This document shows, piece by piece, positions 25,001-37,039 of a stretch of 64,000 bases of DNA; positions within the stretch are counted from its first letter, which is position 1; each line of letters begins with the position of its first letter. Both the position numbers and the translations under genes were made by a program. Source of the DNA: Helianthus annuus (Eukaryota > Streptophyta > Magnoliopsida > Asterales > Asteraceae); assembly GCF_002127325.2 (NCBI RefSeq), contig NC_035443.2, forward strand, positions 124,472,703 to 124,536,702, in the 5' to 3' direction. The notes under the pieces are model-generated. The model made no database searches, had not been told where the DNA came from, and worked only from the letters and a program-made list of their open reading frames with translations.

Positions 25001-27078
25001 AAAAGGGCAAAATAGTCAATTTTAAGCATAAATCGGAAACATGCAAATGAATCGGCTAAACATAGACTCAAGCAATAAATATTCCAGAGAGTTTTACCAA
25101 AATAAAAATGGTCAAAAATACTCTCCAATACAGATCTCAAACATGCATGTACGGATCCGAATCGATAGTCTACGAAAAAGTCGTTTTATAAGACTTTCGG
25201 TTCCAATCCGGGTTTATACTAAAGATTGTCGAGTCGATTATAATAAAACACATTCTTATATCCATTATAAGTTATTTTTGATGATCAAACGAATTGCATG
25301 TCATCTACATTACCATTTAAGCTTATTTTTGCAAAAACAACTTCTGTTGACTTTTTACGAACGCCTTTGACTCGACAATTAGCATGCAATAAGTGGGAAT
25401 CAGAGAATACCCTTTTGAGGGTTTGTTTCCCACATAAATACCAACATATATGTGGTTTCAATTTGAGAAATGACAGAGTATAACTCGTTTAATCGAAAAG
25501 TCAAAGTATAAGAACAATGGTTTGACTTTTACTAATAATCAAAGCAAGAACGAATTTGAGACTGATATAGAAGCTTACAAAGGTCCTATTGATGCTTAGT
25601 TAACACTTAGAGGTGGCCTTGTCGTTCAGATTTGCTCCAGAAAGTCTTGAGAGTGTTCTTGAGAGTTGAGAGCTTCTTGGTCACAATGAAAATGCCAAAG
25701 AAATGATCTTTTGATCTGATTTAAAGATGAATTCAGAGGTTGGAGGTAGCACACTGTTGCACTAGGCATGCATGGGATTTAATTGGAGCAAAAGGAGGTG
25801 GCCACAGCTGTTACACACTTCAAATTCGGACTAAAAATGCAATTTTCGCGAAATGCTGTTACTGGTAGTGTCACGCGGCCCGCTTGGGTCTGTCCAGGCG
25901 GGTCGCCTGGGCTGCTGATCAGTCAAACAGTTTCAAACTTTGGCAGCTTTGGTCCCTGTTCTTGTTCGCGATGATTCGGCTAGTTATTTTGACTCGTAAA
26001 CCCCCAAACTTGGTTTCTAAGAACCTTGGGACTTTTACCAACATGGTAATGTCCTCGGTTAACTTTGCGCTCAACCGAAAAGCCATGAAATTCGACGTTG
26101 ACGCTTTTAACCCCTCAAGTACGGTTTTGTCCATAACTTTCTCATACGTTATCGAAACTTCACGAAATTTTTACCAAATATTCTAGTGAGTATATTTTAG
26201 CATTAAAAAGCTTCGGGTCTGCCAAAAGTTCACTCAGAGGTATAAATTCAACATGTTGACACTTTTGGCCCCTATAGTTTGCAATTCCTCACTTTTGTGC
26301 AATTTTCGCGTTGTATGATCCGTGAACCATCCGTTTAAGGTTATGAACATTATGTAGGGTTATCATAGAGTCTATTTATCCATTGTTGACACTTTGGACC
26401 CTTACGTTCCATAGTTTTCACTGTTTGTCACTTTTAGTCCCTCTAAAGTATATTTTCACATACCGAAACCTTATGACACGTGTCAAGACATTATTGGACG
26501 AAATTTTCGAGGTGTTACAATTCGCGACCCACATTGATCCCAGGTATGCGCACACCCAGAATGGGTGGATTGACGCTGATGATGAGCTCCCACCTGTTCC
26601 CCCACATATCACCGATGCACGTCACATTGATACCTCTTTTTCGTTCCCTCAGTTCACACCTCCAGCTCGACCTGGAGAGGGTTCCTCGGCTCATCCCTTT
26701 GGACATGTGCCGGTATCCATCCCGGTGGCACCACAGTTTTCTACTGCTATTCCCCCTATTCCACCATTCTCTGTGCCACCTTTTGATCCAGCCAGTGTGC
26801 CATTTCTCTGGTCGTCACCACCTGTTATGCCACCGACCGACCCCTACCATCCTTTCCATATGGGGTATTCTATTGAGGACGTTCTGATGTCATTTGTTGT
26901 CCAGCACGAGGCACACACACGTCGCATTCAGGAGCTTGAGAGAGCTCAGCCACCGCCGTGCCAGTGTCAGGGTCAGACCCACCCTGCTTCTTCGCAGCAC
27001 CCTCGACCGTTGTTACCTGACTATGCTGCACGCCTTTTGGCACTAGAGCAGCAGGTTGCTTCTTGGTTGCGTACCTAG
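22048..27078 (+). pseudogene. T2 acidic leader ORF (ORF0), split by A2 and with one stop
   Basis: Homologue of the T1 acidic ORF. The coding parts are 22048-22981 and 26525-27078; removing A2 and one TSD copy restores frame exactly across the junction. The start ATG at 22048 follows a splice-acceptor-like TGTGTTACAG. The protein is Asp/Pro/Ala-rich with DPV-type phrases, then a Pro-rich tail (region of PARPGEGSS), and ends in a short helical, Gln/Arg-containing segment before the stop at 27076-27078. An in-frame TAG at 22174-22176 stands where T1 encodes Gln (DDFQPFALP in T1), a C-to-T change. No known domain or membrane segment. Two diverged elements keep the frame, so it was probably a real protein; its role is unknown. 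Confidence 0.75.
22982..26519 (-). mobile_element. A2: solo LTR of the G1 family inside T2 ORF0
   Basis: It is bounded by TGTCACACCCCG at the left and GAGGTGTTACA at the right and flanked by a perfect TSD ATTCG (22977-22981 and 26520-26524). Length is 3538 bp. Orientation is minus, judged from the TGTAACACCTCG start shared with the G1 LTR next to the G1 interior (37039). There is no PBS, PPT or coding sequence, so it is a solo LTR left by recombination. Insertion falls within an ORF0 codon. Internal ORFs (25041-25370, 25783-26186) are not conserved in the G1 LTR copy. Confidence 0.95.
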
Positions 27079-27301
27079 AGAGCCATGGAGGAGGACTGGC
27101 TCCATTTGCGTCGCTTGTTCTACACCCATTTTCCCCCTCCTCCACCGCCATCAGTGTAGAGCTCTTCAGTACCGTATGGGTAGACGTTGGTGAGAAGACG
27201 GCGATTGCTTTGACCGCACAACATTTTTGGAGACTACATTCTGATTCTGACTTTTGTTGACATGTATATGGATGTATTGACACTGATTTGATATTCTTTT
27301 G

Positions 27302-27690
27302 TGTAGGATCGTTTTCGACACCTTACGATTGCGTAACGAACGTTCGACGTGCGGAATCCGTGAACGTGCTTGACCGAACAGACAATAACGTACACTAATC
27401 GGTGATTCTATTTATGATGTGACGAATACAAGCTCCGTGAATCACGTTTTGCCACTTTCTCTCTCTAGTTTCTCTCTCTAAGCACCTAGCTCTCCAAGCT
27501 CTACTGTGGCAAAAGTTCTAAATCTAAACCCTAAGGCTCCTATTTATAGGCACAAGATTATAAGGGATTTCCCCTTATTTACAATAATGCCACCTTGCCT
27601 ATTGCTAACAAATTACAATATAAAGCCTATTTTACTTCTATTTCAGCTACGGTTCCGATTGACGAAGGCGATAGACATTCTGCACTAACA
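27302..27690 (-). mobile_element. Small solo LTR (389 bp, copia-like) inside T2
   Basis: TGTAGGATCG...CACTAACA flanked by the perfect TSD TTTTG (27297-27301 and 27691-27695). On the minus strand it reads TGTTAGTGC...CGATCCTACA, the same end style as the S LTRs. A TATA-like CCTATAAATAGG (27538-27549) fits minus orientation. No internal sequence remains. It sits between ORF0 and gag of T2. Confidence 0.9.
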
Positions 27691-27940
27691 TTTTGGACTG
27701 GGGTGATGTAGCCCTTAGTCGATGATGATGTATGACACTATTATGTACCTGTACACTTTACTATGTGGTCTCGATATATGGCAATCGCAGTATTCTCATC
27801 ATATATGATGTTTGATATGATTGTAACATGGGATGTTATGTGATTGGTGTGTTTATAACATGAGATGTTATGTACTATTACTATCATTATATACGTACGC
27901 TTTACTATGACCTGACCTACGTAAATTCATCTTTTAGAAG

Positions 27941-28088
27941 ATGCCGCCGAGACGTCAAACGCCAATACCTACCAATGAGGCAGAGCTACAGCAAGTCATC
28001 GTTGCTTCCATCGCACAGTATGCCGCCTCTCTAGGAGGGACTAGTGGAAGTAATTCTGGCAATACTGGCAACAACAATCCACCTCATG
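27941..28088 (+). CDS. gag: T2 gag, exon-like 5' segment
   Basis: It starts MPPRRQTPIPTNEAELQQV, a usual gypsy gag beginning, and runs to codon PPHG, where homologous gag proteins continue directly with CTYK. The frame would otherwise end in a TAA at 28166-28168. The ATG is preceded by CATCTTTTAG, again splice-acceptor-like. See the intron entry for the join to 28180. Confidence 0.75.
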
Positions 28089-28179
28089 GTAATACTAAGT
28101 CATTAAGACATACCAGGATACAATTGGATATCTCCAGCAAGGTTGCTAATGCCATTCATATGTTGTAACGTATGTGCAG
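28089..28179 (+). other. Putative 91-bp intron inside T2 gag
   Basis: It begins GTAATACTAAG and ends GTATGTGCAG (GT...AG), with CTAAT, a plant branch-point-like word, about 30 nt before the 3' end. Removing it joins exon 1 to exon 2 in frame and gives the PPHG-CTYK order expected for gag in this group. Unspliced, the frame hits a stop within the segment. A non-intron insertion or deletion that happens to restore frame is the alternative. Confidence 0.65.
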
Positions 28180-31100
28180 GGTGCACCTACAAGCAGCTTC
28201 TAGACTGCAAGCCTGTCAACTTTGATGGCACTGGAGGTGCTGTCGCTTTTGTTCGTTGGGCCGAGAAGACGGAATCTGTTCTCCGCATGAGCAAGTGTGC
28301 ACCAGACCAGCAAGTCACCTACATTTCTGGTCTATTTTTGGGTGGAGCCTTGTCCTGGTGGAATTTGCAAGTGCAGACTCTTGGAGAAGCTGCTGCCTAC
28401 GCACTAACCTGGACCGAACTGAAAGAACTTATGCGCAAAAAGTATTGCTCTCGTGCTGAAATCCAAAGATTGGAAACTGAATTCTGGCATTTGAAGATGG
28501 AAGGTCCAAAGATCGCAGAGTATGTTCAGAGGTTTCACGACCTGTCGCATGTGGTACCTTATATGGTCACTCCAGAGTTCAAGCGAATTGAGCGCTTAAT
28601 TTGGGGATTAGCTCCTCAAATCATAAGTATGGTGACCTCATCCAAGCCTGCAACAATTACTGAAGCAATTGATCTGAGCGTAGCTCTCACTGAGGAGGCT
28701 ATCCGCCTAGACAAGTTTTCTGACACTGAGCCAAAGAAGAAGGAGACTCACGTCGAGTCATCAGGAGGTAACAAACGGAAGTTCTCAAACTTCAAGCACG
28801 GCACTAGTGGTGTTGTTAAGAAAGGAGAGTCAAGCGTGCCAGCTCAGGTTACAGCTGGTAGTGGAAAGAAAGGAAAAGGATATATGGGCACCCAACCCAA
28901 GTGCAACACCTGCCAGCGTCACCATTCTGGCCGGTGTGATTTGAAAGTATGTGAAGCGTGTGGGAAACCTGGCCACTTGAAGGATTCTTGTTGGGCCACT
29001 GTTGGCCAGGGAGGCCAAGGAGGATTTGAAAACAGAAACAATAACCGGGGTGGAAATGGAAATCGCCCATAAGGAAACAATGGAGGTAATGGGAATCGAG
29101 GCAACAATGCGAATCAAGCGGGCGCTGTGAATCGTAACCAAAGGAATAATCAAGCTAGGAATGGAGGTGGAAACGGGCAAAGACCTTGTTGTTTTAACTG
29201 CGGTGATATTGGGCACTATAAGAGGAACTGCCCAGAATTGAACCAAGCCCGTGGAAGAGTTTTCAATATTGAAGCAAGGGAAGCGCGCCAGGATCCCAAT
29301 GTCGTTACTGGTACGTTCCCTGTAAACCAACGCTATGCATCCGTTTTATTTGATACTGGTGCCGATTATAGCTTCGTATCATTAGAGTTTAAGAATATGC
29401 TTGGGTTAGCCGCTAGTAAATTAGATATTCCCTACTCAATCGAATTGGCTAATGGAAAGTTGGTAGAAGCCAATGAAGTTGTCAGAGGTTGTGTAATCGA
29501 ATTGGGAGAGCGTGAGTTTGCTCTGGATCTACTACCAATCCAGTTGGGAAGCTTCGACGTGGTGGTAGGAATGGATTGGTTATCAGGCAACAAGGCTGAG
29601 ATAGTTTGTCATGAAAAGGTTGTTCGTATCCCAACCGAAGATGGTGAAACAATTGTGGTTCATGGAGAGAAGCGTGATACGCCGTTAAGAATTATCAGCT
29701 GCCTGAAAGTGCGAAAGTGTTTACAGAAGGGATGTGCTGCCTTTCTGGCACACATTGTAGATAAGAAAGCTGTAGAACCAAAGATCGAAGACATCCCTGT
29801 CGTGAGGGAATATCCAGAAGTCTTCCCAGAGGACTTGCCTGGATTGCCACCTCAGAGGCAAGTAGAATTTCACATCGACCTAGTTCCAGGCGCCGCGCCT
29901 GTGGCAAAGGCACCCTGTAGACTTGCCCCATCTGAGATGCAAGAATTGTCGACACAACTTCAAGAGTTGTTAGACAAGGGATTTAACCGACCAAGCTTCT
30001 TGCCTTGGGGAGCTCCGGTCCTGTTTGTCAAGAAGAAGGACGGTAGTTTTCGTATGTGTATTGACTACCGGGAGTTGAATAAGCTGACGATCAAGAATAG
30101 GTACCCTCTGCCAAGGATTGATGATCTGTGCGACCAACTGCAAGGTTCAAGCTATTACTCAAAGATCGATTTACGATCAGTCTACCATCAGTTATGGATA
30201 CAAGAGGAAAGTATCCCGAAGACAGCCTTCAGAACTCGTTATGGACACTACGAGTTCCTAGTTATGCCGTTTGGGTTGACAAACGCGCCTGCACTTTTCA
30301 TGGATCTAATGAACAGAGTTTGCAAGCCGTACTTGGATAAGTTCGTGATTGTTTTTATCGACGACATTTTGATTTATTCAAAGATGAAGACTGAGCACGA
30401 ACAGCATCTAAGAGCAATTCTGGAACTGCTGAAGAAGGAACAGCTGTATGCCAAATTCTCAAAGTGCGAGTTTTGGCTACGTGAAGTCCAGTTTCTTGGA
30501 CATGTGGTAAATGGAGATGGAATTCATGTGGATCCCACCAAGATCGAAACGATCAAGAATTGTGAAACGCCAAAGACGCCAACCGAGATTCGGCAATTCT
30601 TGGGTTTGGCCGGTTATTATCGAAGGTTCATTGAGGATTTTTCAAAGATCGCTCAACCATTGACGCTCCTCACGCAGAAAGATAAGAAGTTTGATTGGGG
30701 AATCAAGCAGGAAGAAGCGTTCCAGATATTGAAGGATAAGCTCTGCAATGCGCCAATCTTAGCACTACCGGAAGGTACAGATGATTTCGTGGTATACTGT
30801 GACGCCTCACGTCAAGGTTTGGGTTGCGTGTTGATGCAACGCCAGAAAGTTATTGCTTACGCATCGCGTCAATTGAAAGTGCACGAAAGGAACTATACCA
30901 CACATGATTTGGAGCTCGGCGCAGTGGTATTTGCTTTAAAGATCTGGAGACACTACCTTTATGGTACGAAATGTACGATCTTCACAGATCACAAGAGCCT
31001 ACAACACATATTCAACCAGAAGGAGTTGAATATGAGACAAAGACGATGGTTTGAATTGTTGAATGATTACGACTACGAGATAAAGTATCATCCAGGGAAG

Positions 31101-32642
31101 GCGAATGTGGTCGCCGCCGCCCTAAGTCGAAAAGAAAGGATCAAGCCCATAAGGGTTAGGGCTTTGGAGATGATTATTCAAACCGATCTTTCCTTGCGCA
31201 TTCGTGCCGCGCAGAAAGAAGCTCTCAAGGAAGGGAACCTTGAAGAAGAATATCTCCGTGGGATGGAGAAGCAATTGGTGCCAAACGAGGAAGGAACGTT
31301 ATGTTTTGAGAAAAGGAATTGGGTTCCTCTATTTGGTGGTTTGAGGAAAGTTATTTTTGACGAGGCACACAAATCACGGTACTCTATCCATCCAGGAGCG
31401 GATAAGATGTACCAAGATCTTAAGGATTATTATTGGTGGCCTAGGATGAAAGGCGATGTTGCTGTTTATGTGAGCAAATGTTTAATGTGCGCTAAGGTGA
31501 AAGCGGAATACCAGAAGCCTTCAGGGCTTCTGCAACAACCAGACATTCCCAAGTGGAAATGGGAACAAATTTCCATGGATTTTATTACAAAGTTGCCAAG
31601 AACGCCAAGAGGCCATGACACTATTTGGGTAATAGTGGACCGATTAACGAAGTCAGCGCACTTCTTACCTATCAGAGAGAAGGATAATACGAGCAAGTTG
31701 GCTGAAATTTACATAAGAGAAATCCTTACGCGCCATGGAGTACCTCTCTCGATCATCTCGGATAGAGACGGAAGGTTCGTATCAAGAATTTGGCAATCCT
31801 TCCAAGAAGCTTTTGGCTCACAATTGAATTTGAGCACTACATTTCACCCACAGACCGACGGTCAAAGCGAACGGACTATTCAGACTTTGGAAGATATGCT
31901 GAGAGCATGTGTTATGGATTTGGGCGGTAGCTGGGATAAGCATTTACCATTGGTCGAATTTTCATAAAACAACAGCTACCACACCAGTATTGGTGCCGCG
32001 CCATTCGAAGCTCTATATGGCCGCAAGTGCAGATCACCGCTCTGTTGGTCTGACGCAGGTGATAGGCAATTGGTTGGTCCTGATATGGTCCAGGAAACCG
32101 CAGATAAGATTGCACAGATCCGAGATCGCATCAAGGCGGCTCGTGATCGTCAGAAGTGTTATGCGGACCGAAGAAGGAAACCTCTAGAGTTTGAGGTAGG
32201 TGATATGGTTTTGTTGAAAGTATCGCCCTGGAAGGGTGTGGCACGCTTCGGGAAGCGTGGAAAGTTGAACCCGCGGTATATTGGTCCGTTCAGAATTTTG
32301 GAAAGAATTGGGCTAGTAGCATACAAGTTGGACTTACCTGCTGAATTAAACAGTGTTCACGATACATTTCATGTATCAAACTTGAAGAAAAGTCCAACTT
32401 AAGATACCGTTGTCATTCCCACCGACGAGATTCATGTTGATGACACGCTCCATTTTGTCGAAGAACCTGTTGAGGTTACGGATTGGAAAGTGAACAAAAC
32501 CCGCCGGAGCAGTGTCAAGCTCGTAAAAGTTCGTTGGAATGCTAGACATGGTCCTGAATACACCTGGGAGCGTGAGGACCGGATGAAAGAAAAGTACCCC
32601 CACCTATTTCCCAAGAACCCTGCACCTAGAAGCAGAACTTAA
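28180..32642 (+). pseudogene. gag-pol: T2 gag-pol (gag, PR, RT, RNase H, IN, chromodomain), inactivated
   Basis: A single frame with three nonsense codons: 29070 TAA, 31965 TAA (inside integrase, where relatives have Tyr before NNSYH) and 32400 TAA. Gag: TLWW-type capsid, then knuckles CEACGKPGHLKDSC (near 28950) and [14 protein letters not shown] (29190-29231). Protease: [10 protein letters not shown] (29349-29378). [11 protein letters not shown] and FIDDILIYS (FIDD at 30354-30365). RNase H: YCDAS, E and TDHK are present, but the fourth Asp (codon 31116-31118) is Ala. Integrase: HHCC zinc site (31368-31491) and D-D-(35)-E (Asp at 31578 and 31761, Glu at 31869). A GPF module follows, then a chromodomain-like end (WEREDRMKEKYPHLF). 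This is the replication polyprotein of a chromovirus; this copy cannot work as it stands. Confidence 0.95.
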
Positions 32643-32663
32643 AATTTCGGGACGAAATTTTTC

Positions 32664-32676
32664 TAACGGGGGTGAA
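32664..32676 (+). other. T2 polypurine tract
   Basis: TAACGGGGGTGAA directly abuts the 3' LTR (TGTGACAACC at 32677), the plus-strand priming site. Confidence 0.8.
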
Positions 32677-35600
32677 TGTGACAACCCTCACTAAATCAGG
32701 TATCCGTACGACTTAATTAATAATAAATTACTGCTTAATTACTGTGCTTACTTGAAGTTGTGGATAAACTGCTACTTGAATTCTGATACATGTACACTTA
32801 CTTGCATCATACTTTCTTTGCTGTCACTCCATTATTTACATACTGAACTCTAGTGACAACCTTGATGCACAAAAGCGCAGTAGCACTATGAACGGATAAC
32901 CTATTAAACATGCTGATATAGCCAGCATCAGGCAGACACTGCCTCTAAGGCCTGTATGAGCCAGAGATGGTTGCTACACTAGTAGAGAGTGTAGGGACAT
33001 AAGGGTTGTAGAACTGTGTCACTAGGTATAAGTTACAGTGACCGGATGTGCCTAAAACGTACTCTAAGTACAAAATTCAGCACTTTAACTAAAAATTCAG
33101 CATTTGGTTAACTAATAAAGTGCCAAAACATGAGAAAAATATTACTAGACACTTTCCAAAGTGTCGGGAATAAGTTGTGTCACTAAAAATGATAATAACG
33201 ACACCTTAAAGCTTTGTTAAGCACTTTAACGGATCACTATCCAACCGAACAACCGGACTTTACCCGGAACATAAAAATATTGCCATTAACATTGTTTCTC
33301 TTTTTCTGAGCCAGTTAGGGTCCCCGAATACCCTAACACCCACTGTAATGCACAACACATTAGTAACCGGATTAAGTTCCTACTTAACTTAACTTTATCT
33401 TAACACCTAGTTGGAATGGAACCGGATTACCTCCCCCCCCCCAACCGAGTTCGGTCACATTGTGACCACCCCTTGTCCTATTTTTGATTAAACTAATCAA
33501 ACATGTCTAATATCTTGAAGACATGAAACCCTTTGGATAATGATCATGCACTTTGTCTATAAGTTCCAAGTTTAACACAACATAACATTTCCATCACACA
33601 ACTCAAACTCACAACTCTCTCTCCCTCTCCCCAAGCTCTCGGCCGAACATCCCCTCTATAATCCATCCATCTTTCGACTTTGTTCAAGCAATTCCAAGTA
33701 ACTACAAGTGTTAAGGATCACATACGAGGAAGCTTGGTGCATTCGGAACGTGAAGGACCTCTCCTCATTACTTTTATCCACCCAATCTTCGACTAGATTC
33801 TTCCCTAGCCTCGAGCTAGTAGTAAGTTGCTACATACGCCCTCTCGATCTATTTTAAAGTGGTTAAAATGAAATATGACGGTTAAAACTCATGAACTTAC
33901 AAGATGATATGTAAAACTCTACTAAAAATGTTAAAGATGTTGGTTAAAAGTTATGATGTTGTGTAAATCTTGTAAAACTTGTCTTGTGGTGATTATTTAG
34001 TGCCGATCTATATTGTGGTAGCTCGGATCATCATCTAACCCGGATTAGTCATGTTCATGAAACATGACATAGAGTATGTTCAAGGATGAAAGAGGTTAAA
34101 TGATGAAACTCTACCACACACTAAACATGAACTTGTGTAAAATCGACTTTACTTATGAAATAGTGTTCAAAACTAGTAGATCTACGGATCTACAAACGGT
34201 ATTTTCAAAGGACCAAGTGTCAAAGAAATCATATTTTCTAAAACCGGATCTTACACTAACAAGAATGATTTTTAAACACACAAGTGTGTAAACACTTGTG
34301 TAACACTAAGTTTCGACAAAGAACTAGTTTTGTCAAATTTTACAAGAAGTTGTAAAGATGGAATTTCTTTAAAAACGAGACTTTCAAGAAACGAAGTTGA
34401 TTTATATAAAGATCCACTAAAAGTAATGGGATTTACTTCATATTCCGGACAAACTACAAGTTCATGTAATTTTTGCGATTTATATATATTTTGACTAGTT
34501 TGATGCTTTGAATATTGTTTTGGTTGAATGAGAAAATTGTTGATTTGGATTATAAAAGAAAATGATACGCTTGAAAGCAAGCGTGGCCACCTCCAGTTAC
34601 AGAGGAAACTCTGGCGAAATTTTTCTAAAAACCTAACACTTAAAAGTATTTTCATCACAAGTGTTACAAATGTATTTTTGCCTTGTTTTCAACATGTAAA
34701 TTTCGCCACGACTTTATTTACAAAATATCTGAGGTGGGATTTTCAAAAAATAAAACGGGGTAAATATATATTTTATATATATATTTTTCATAACGTCACT
34801 TGTATAAATGTTTATGATTATTTTGTGAAATATACAAATATTATTTTTAGGGTAAAAATAATATTACCGCGTTAATGACTCCAAAATAATACGAACGGCT
34901 ACGCAATAATTATTTAAGTTACACTGGTAATTATTATTACCACTCGATCTTTAAAACTTAACTTACGCTTTTTAAGGAAATATTTATGAACGCGTATTTT
35001 TGTCAAGGTATTATTTTGGGAAAAATCATAAGTATTAAAATATAATATTTTTGGGAAGAATATTTATATTAGGTTCAAGAAGTAAAATATATATTAAGTG
35101 AGACTTAATAATATATTTCGAAGTTATACCAACGCGCATGTATTAAATCCCCCATCCTTGGGAAGGAATATAATTACCAAGTATTTACAAAATGTAAACA
35201 CGAAATAGTTGTCTAACTATTTCCCAAAAACTTAAACCATAAATCTAAGGCACGGCCGTCCGTCTAATAGAGTTAGTACGTGTAGGTCGTCGCACAGCTG
35301 CTTGATCAGGAGATATACTTGGTAGAGACGCACCACAGTGAGTTCATGTCCCCCTTTTCTCTTAACTGTTTTCGGTTTTCTAAACTGCGGGGGTGAAATA
35401 CATGTTACTATGTTTACGAGTACTTTACACATGGTATGATTAGCGTAAGGAGGGTCGCTACTTAGATCATGTGAGTGGGTAGGCGTGAACTGAAGGCCAT
35501 TAATCCTCAGAGTAGGACCGAGGGACAGTAGCGGTAGATCTATCTGGGCGTAGCGAGCCCTGCCCCAGGCCCAGCAGAACGGACCTCGGGGTGACTTTGT

Positions 35601-36144
35601 GCCCAACGCATAAATCCGCTAGGTTTGAGTCTTCCTACTTGCACTTCACACATATCAATGGCCTTGCAAACCATTGGTGATCTCTTTTTCCTTATTTGCT
35701 ACATACCAGGATTTTATACATACAAAGGTTTTACTTACTCACTTACACATGAACTCGCTCAACATTATTGTTGATTTTTCAACTTACATGTATTTCAAGA
35801 AATTAAAGATCTGGCGCGGTATGTTATGTTTTCCCGCTGCAAGGTGTTACGAGGTCATCCGGGTTTGGGGGATGTGACTTTTTCCTGGACGAGTCACAGC
35901 CCTTAAACTGTGTTTGTTTCATGTCGATGTTGTGTTTGTTGAACAATGTTTTATGTTATTAGATTTTCTCTCCCGTTGCATGTGTCAACATCTTCAAACA
36001 ATGTTGTTGTATTTGGTTTTTAAAACTTAATCCTATGGATGATCTTGCATGGTTTTTATTTCATATAGCTTTGTTATGATTAAGCTATGGTATTAAGAAG
36101 TCACACCAAAATTAACCACGCTTCCGCAAAGCCAGGGTGTGACA
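32677..36144 (+). repeat. T2 3' LTR
   Basis: 3468 bp, colinear with the 5' LTR and differing by scattered substitutions and a few small indels. Ends GGGTGTGACA; followed by TSD ATTAT (36145-36149). The TATAAG promoter candidate is at 33558. ORFs in it (34272-34658, 34528-34875, 35232-35606) have counterparts in the 5' LTR only as nucleotide repeats. Confidence 0.95.
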
Positions 36145-36149
36145 ATTAT

Positions 36150-36870
36150 TCTTGTAGCGTTATCTGGATCACTTTAGGATTTTGCGTATGATTGTTTCAA
36201 TGTTCAATTATCCAAATCTTTGTAGAATCTTCCATATTTCTATATGTTGGATTCTTAGAAAGATATCTGAAGTATTATCATGACTCATTGATTTGATTTA
36301 TATAATACTTGCAGAATTTTTGATTTATTTCAAAACAGATATTATTAATCCTCGATTGGATTTCTAATAACATATTAACAAGTTTTTACAATGGTTTAAT
36401 CGAGATTACAATATAATGCATAAAATGACTTAGTAATAATCATAATTACCATATACAAACCTATTTTGTCACAAGTTTTCACAATTAAGATTTTGTAATG
36501 CAATACTAAATTTTTGCCATTCTTTGGCTTCAAGATTTATTTTCAATTAACAGTTATCATAGCTGTTAAAGTATTGCAGTACCAGATGTTTTGCCATTTA
36601 CTTGGCTAATAAAACCTATGTATTCGCCAGCATTTTTATGCTGACTGTCTTCGGATATGTTTTAGGTTTTCGACTATTTCAAGCATGCAACGCATAGGAC
36701 TGCATTCGGACCTTAGACTTCTAAAACAAAAGAACAATATGTATTCTTTGTTTGTAAAACGATGTTAATAATATTGAAACAATTTAGTACCAGTAGTTGT
36801 GAGCAATTTGTATCGTGACTCCCCGATATTTCCGCCGTGTGTTGTTGTATTACGCGATTGAGGTGTTACA
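36150..36870 (+). mobile_element. B1 solo LTR, right part
   Basis: Continuation of B1 after T2. It starts with the right arm of hairpin copy b (to 36172) and ends CGATTGAGGTGTTACA. The final segment, with CTCCCCGATATTTCCGCC, parallels the end of B2 (around 54120). TSD TGTAA follows at 36871-36875. No gene. Confidence 0.9.
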
Positions 36871-37039
36871 TGTAACGTCATTCAGAGGCTTAGTTTAAGC
36901 ATGTTAACACTTTTAGTCCTTCTACATCCAAAGTTTTTTATTTTTCGCAAAATTAGTCCCTCATAGTCAACGTTTGACTTTACTAGGGTTTGGTACACGT
37001 GTTAACACATCATTGGACGTGATTTTACGAGGTGTTACA
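36871..37039 (-). mobile_element. G1 3' LTR, outermost 169 bp (LTR start)
   Basis: Continues the LTR of 11768-15142 after B1. On the minus strand it begins TGTAACACCTCG at 37039, parallel to the right end of A2. The G1 interior with its PPT (AAGGGGGTGAGGA, 37040-37052 minus) adjoins it, which fixes orientation. Confidence 0.85.

Larger units (their letters stand above)
18062..36144 (+). mobile_element. T2: full-length chromodomain Ty3/gypsy element (18 kb)
   Basis: The two LTRs are 18062-21522 and 32677-36144, flanked by a perfect TSD ATTAT (18057-18061 and 36145-36149). The order inside is: PBS, leader minisatellite, acidic ORF0, gag, PR, RT, RNase H, IN, chromodomain-like C-terminus, PPT. 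About 3.9 kb of its length comes from two nested solo LTRs (A2 and a small copia LTR). Long LTRs plus a chromodomain point to a Tekay/Del-type chromovirus (inference). By eye its LTRs differ at roughly one or two sites per hundred bases. It is coding-dead: nonsense codons at 22174, 29070, 31965 and 32400, ORF0 split by A2, and an RNase H catalytic Asp replaced. Confidence 0.95.
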
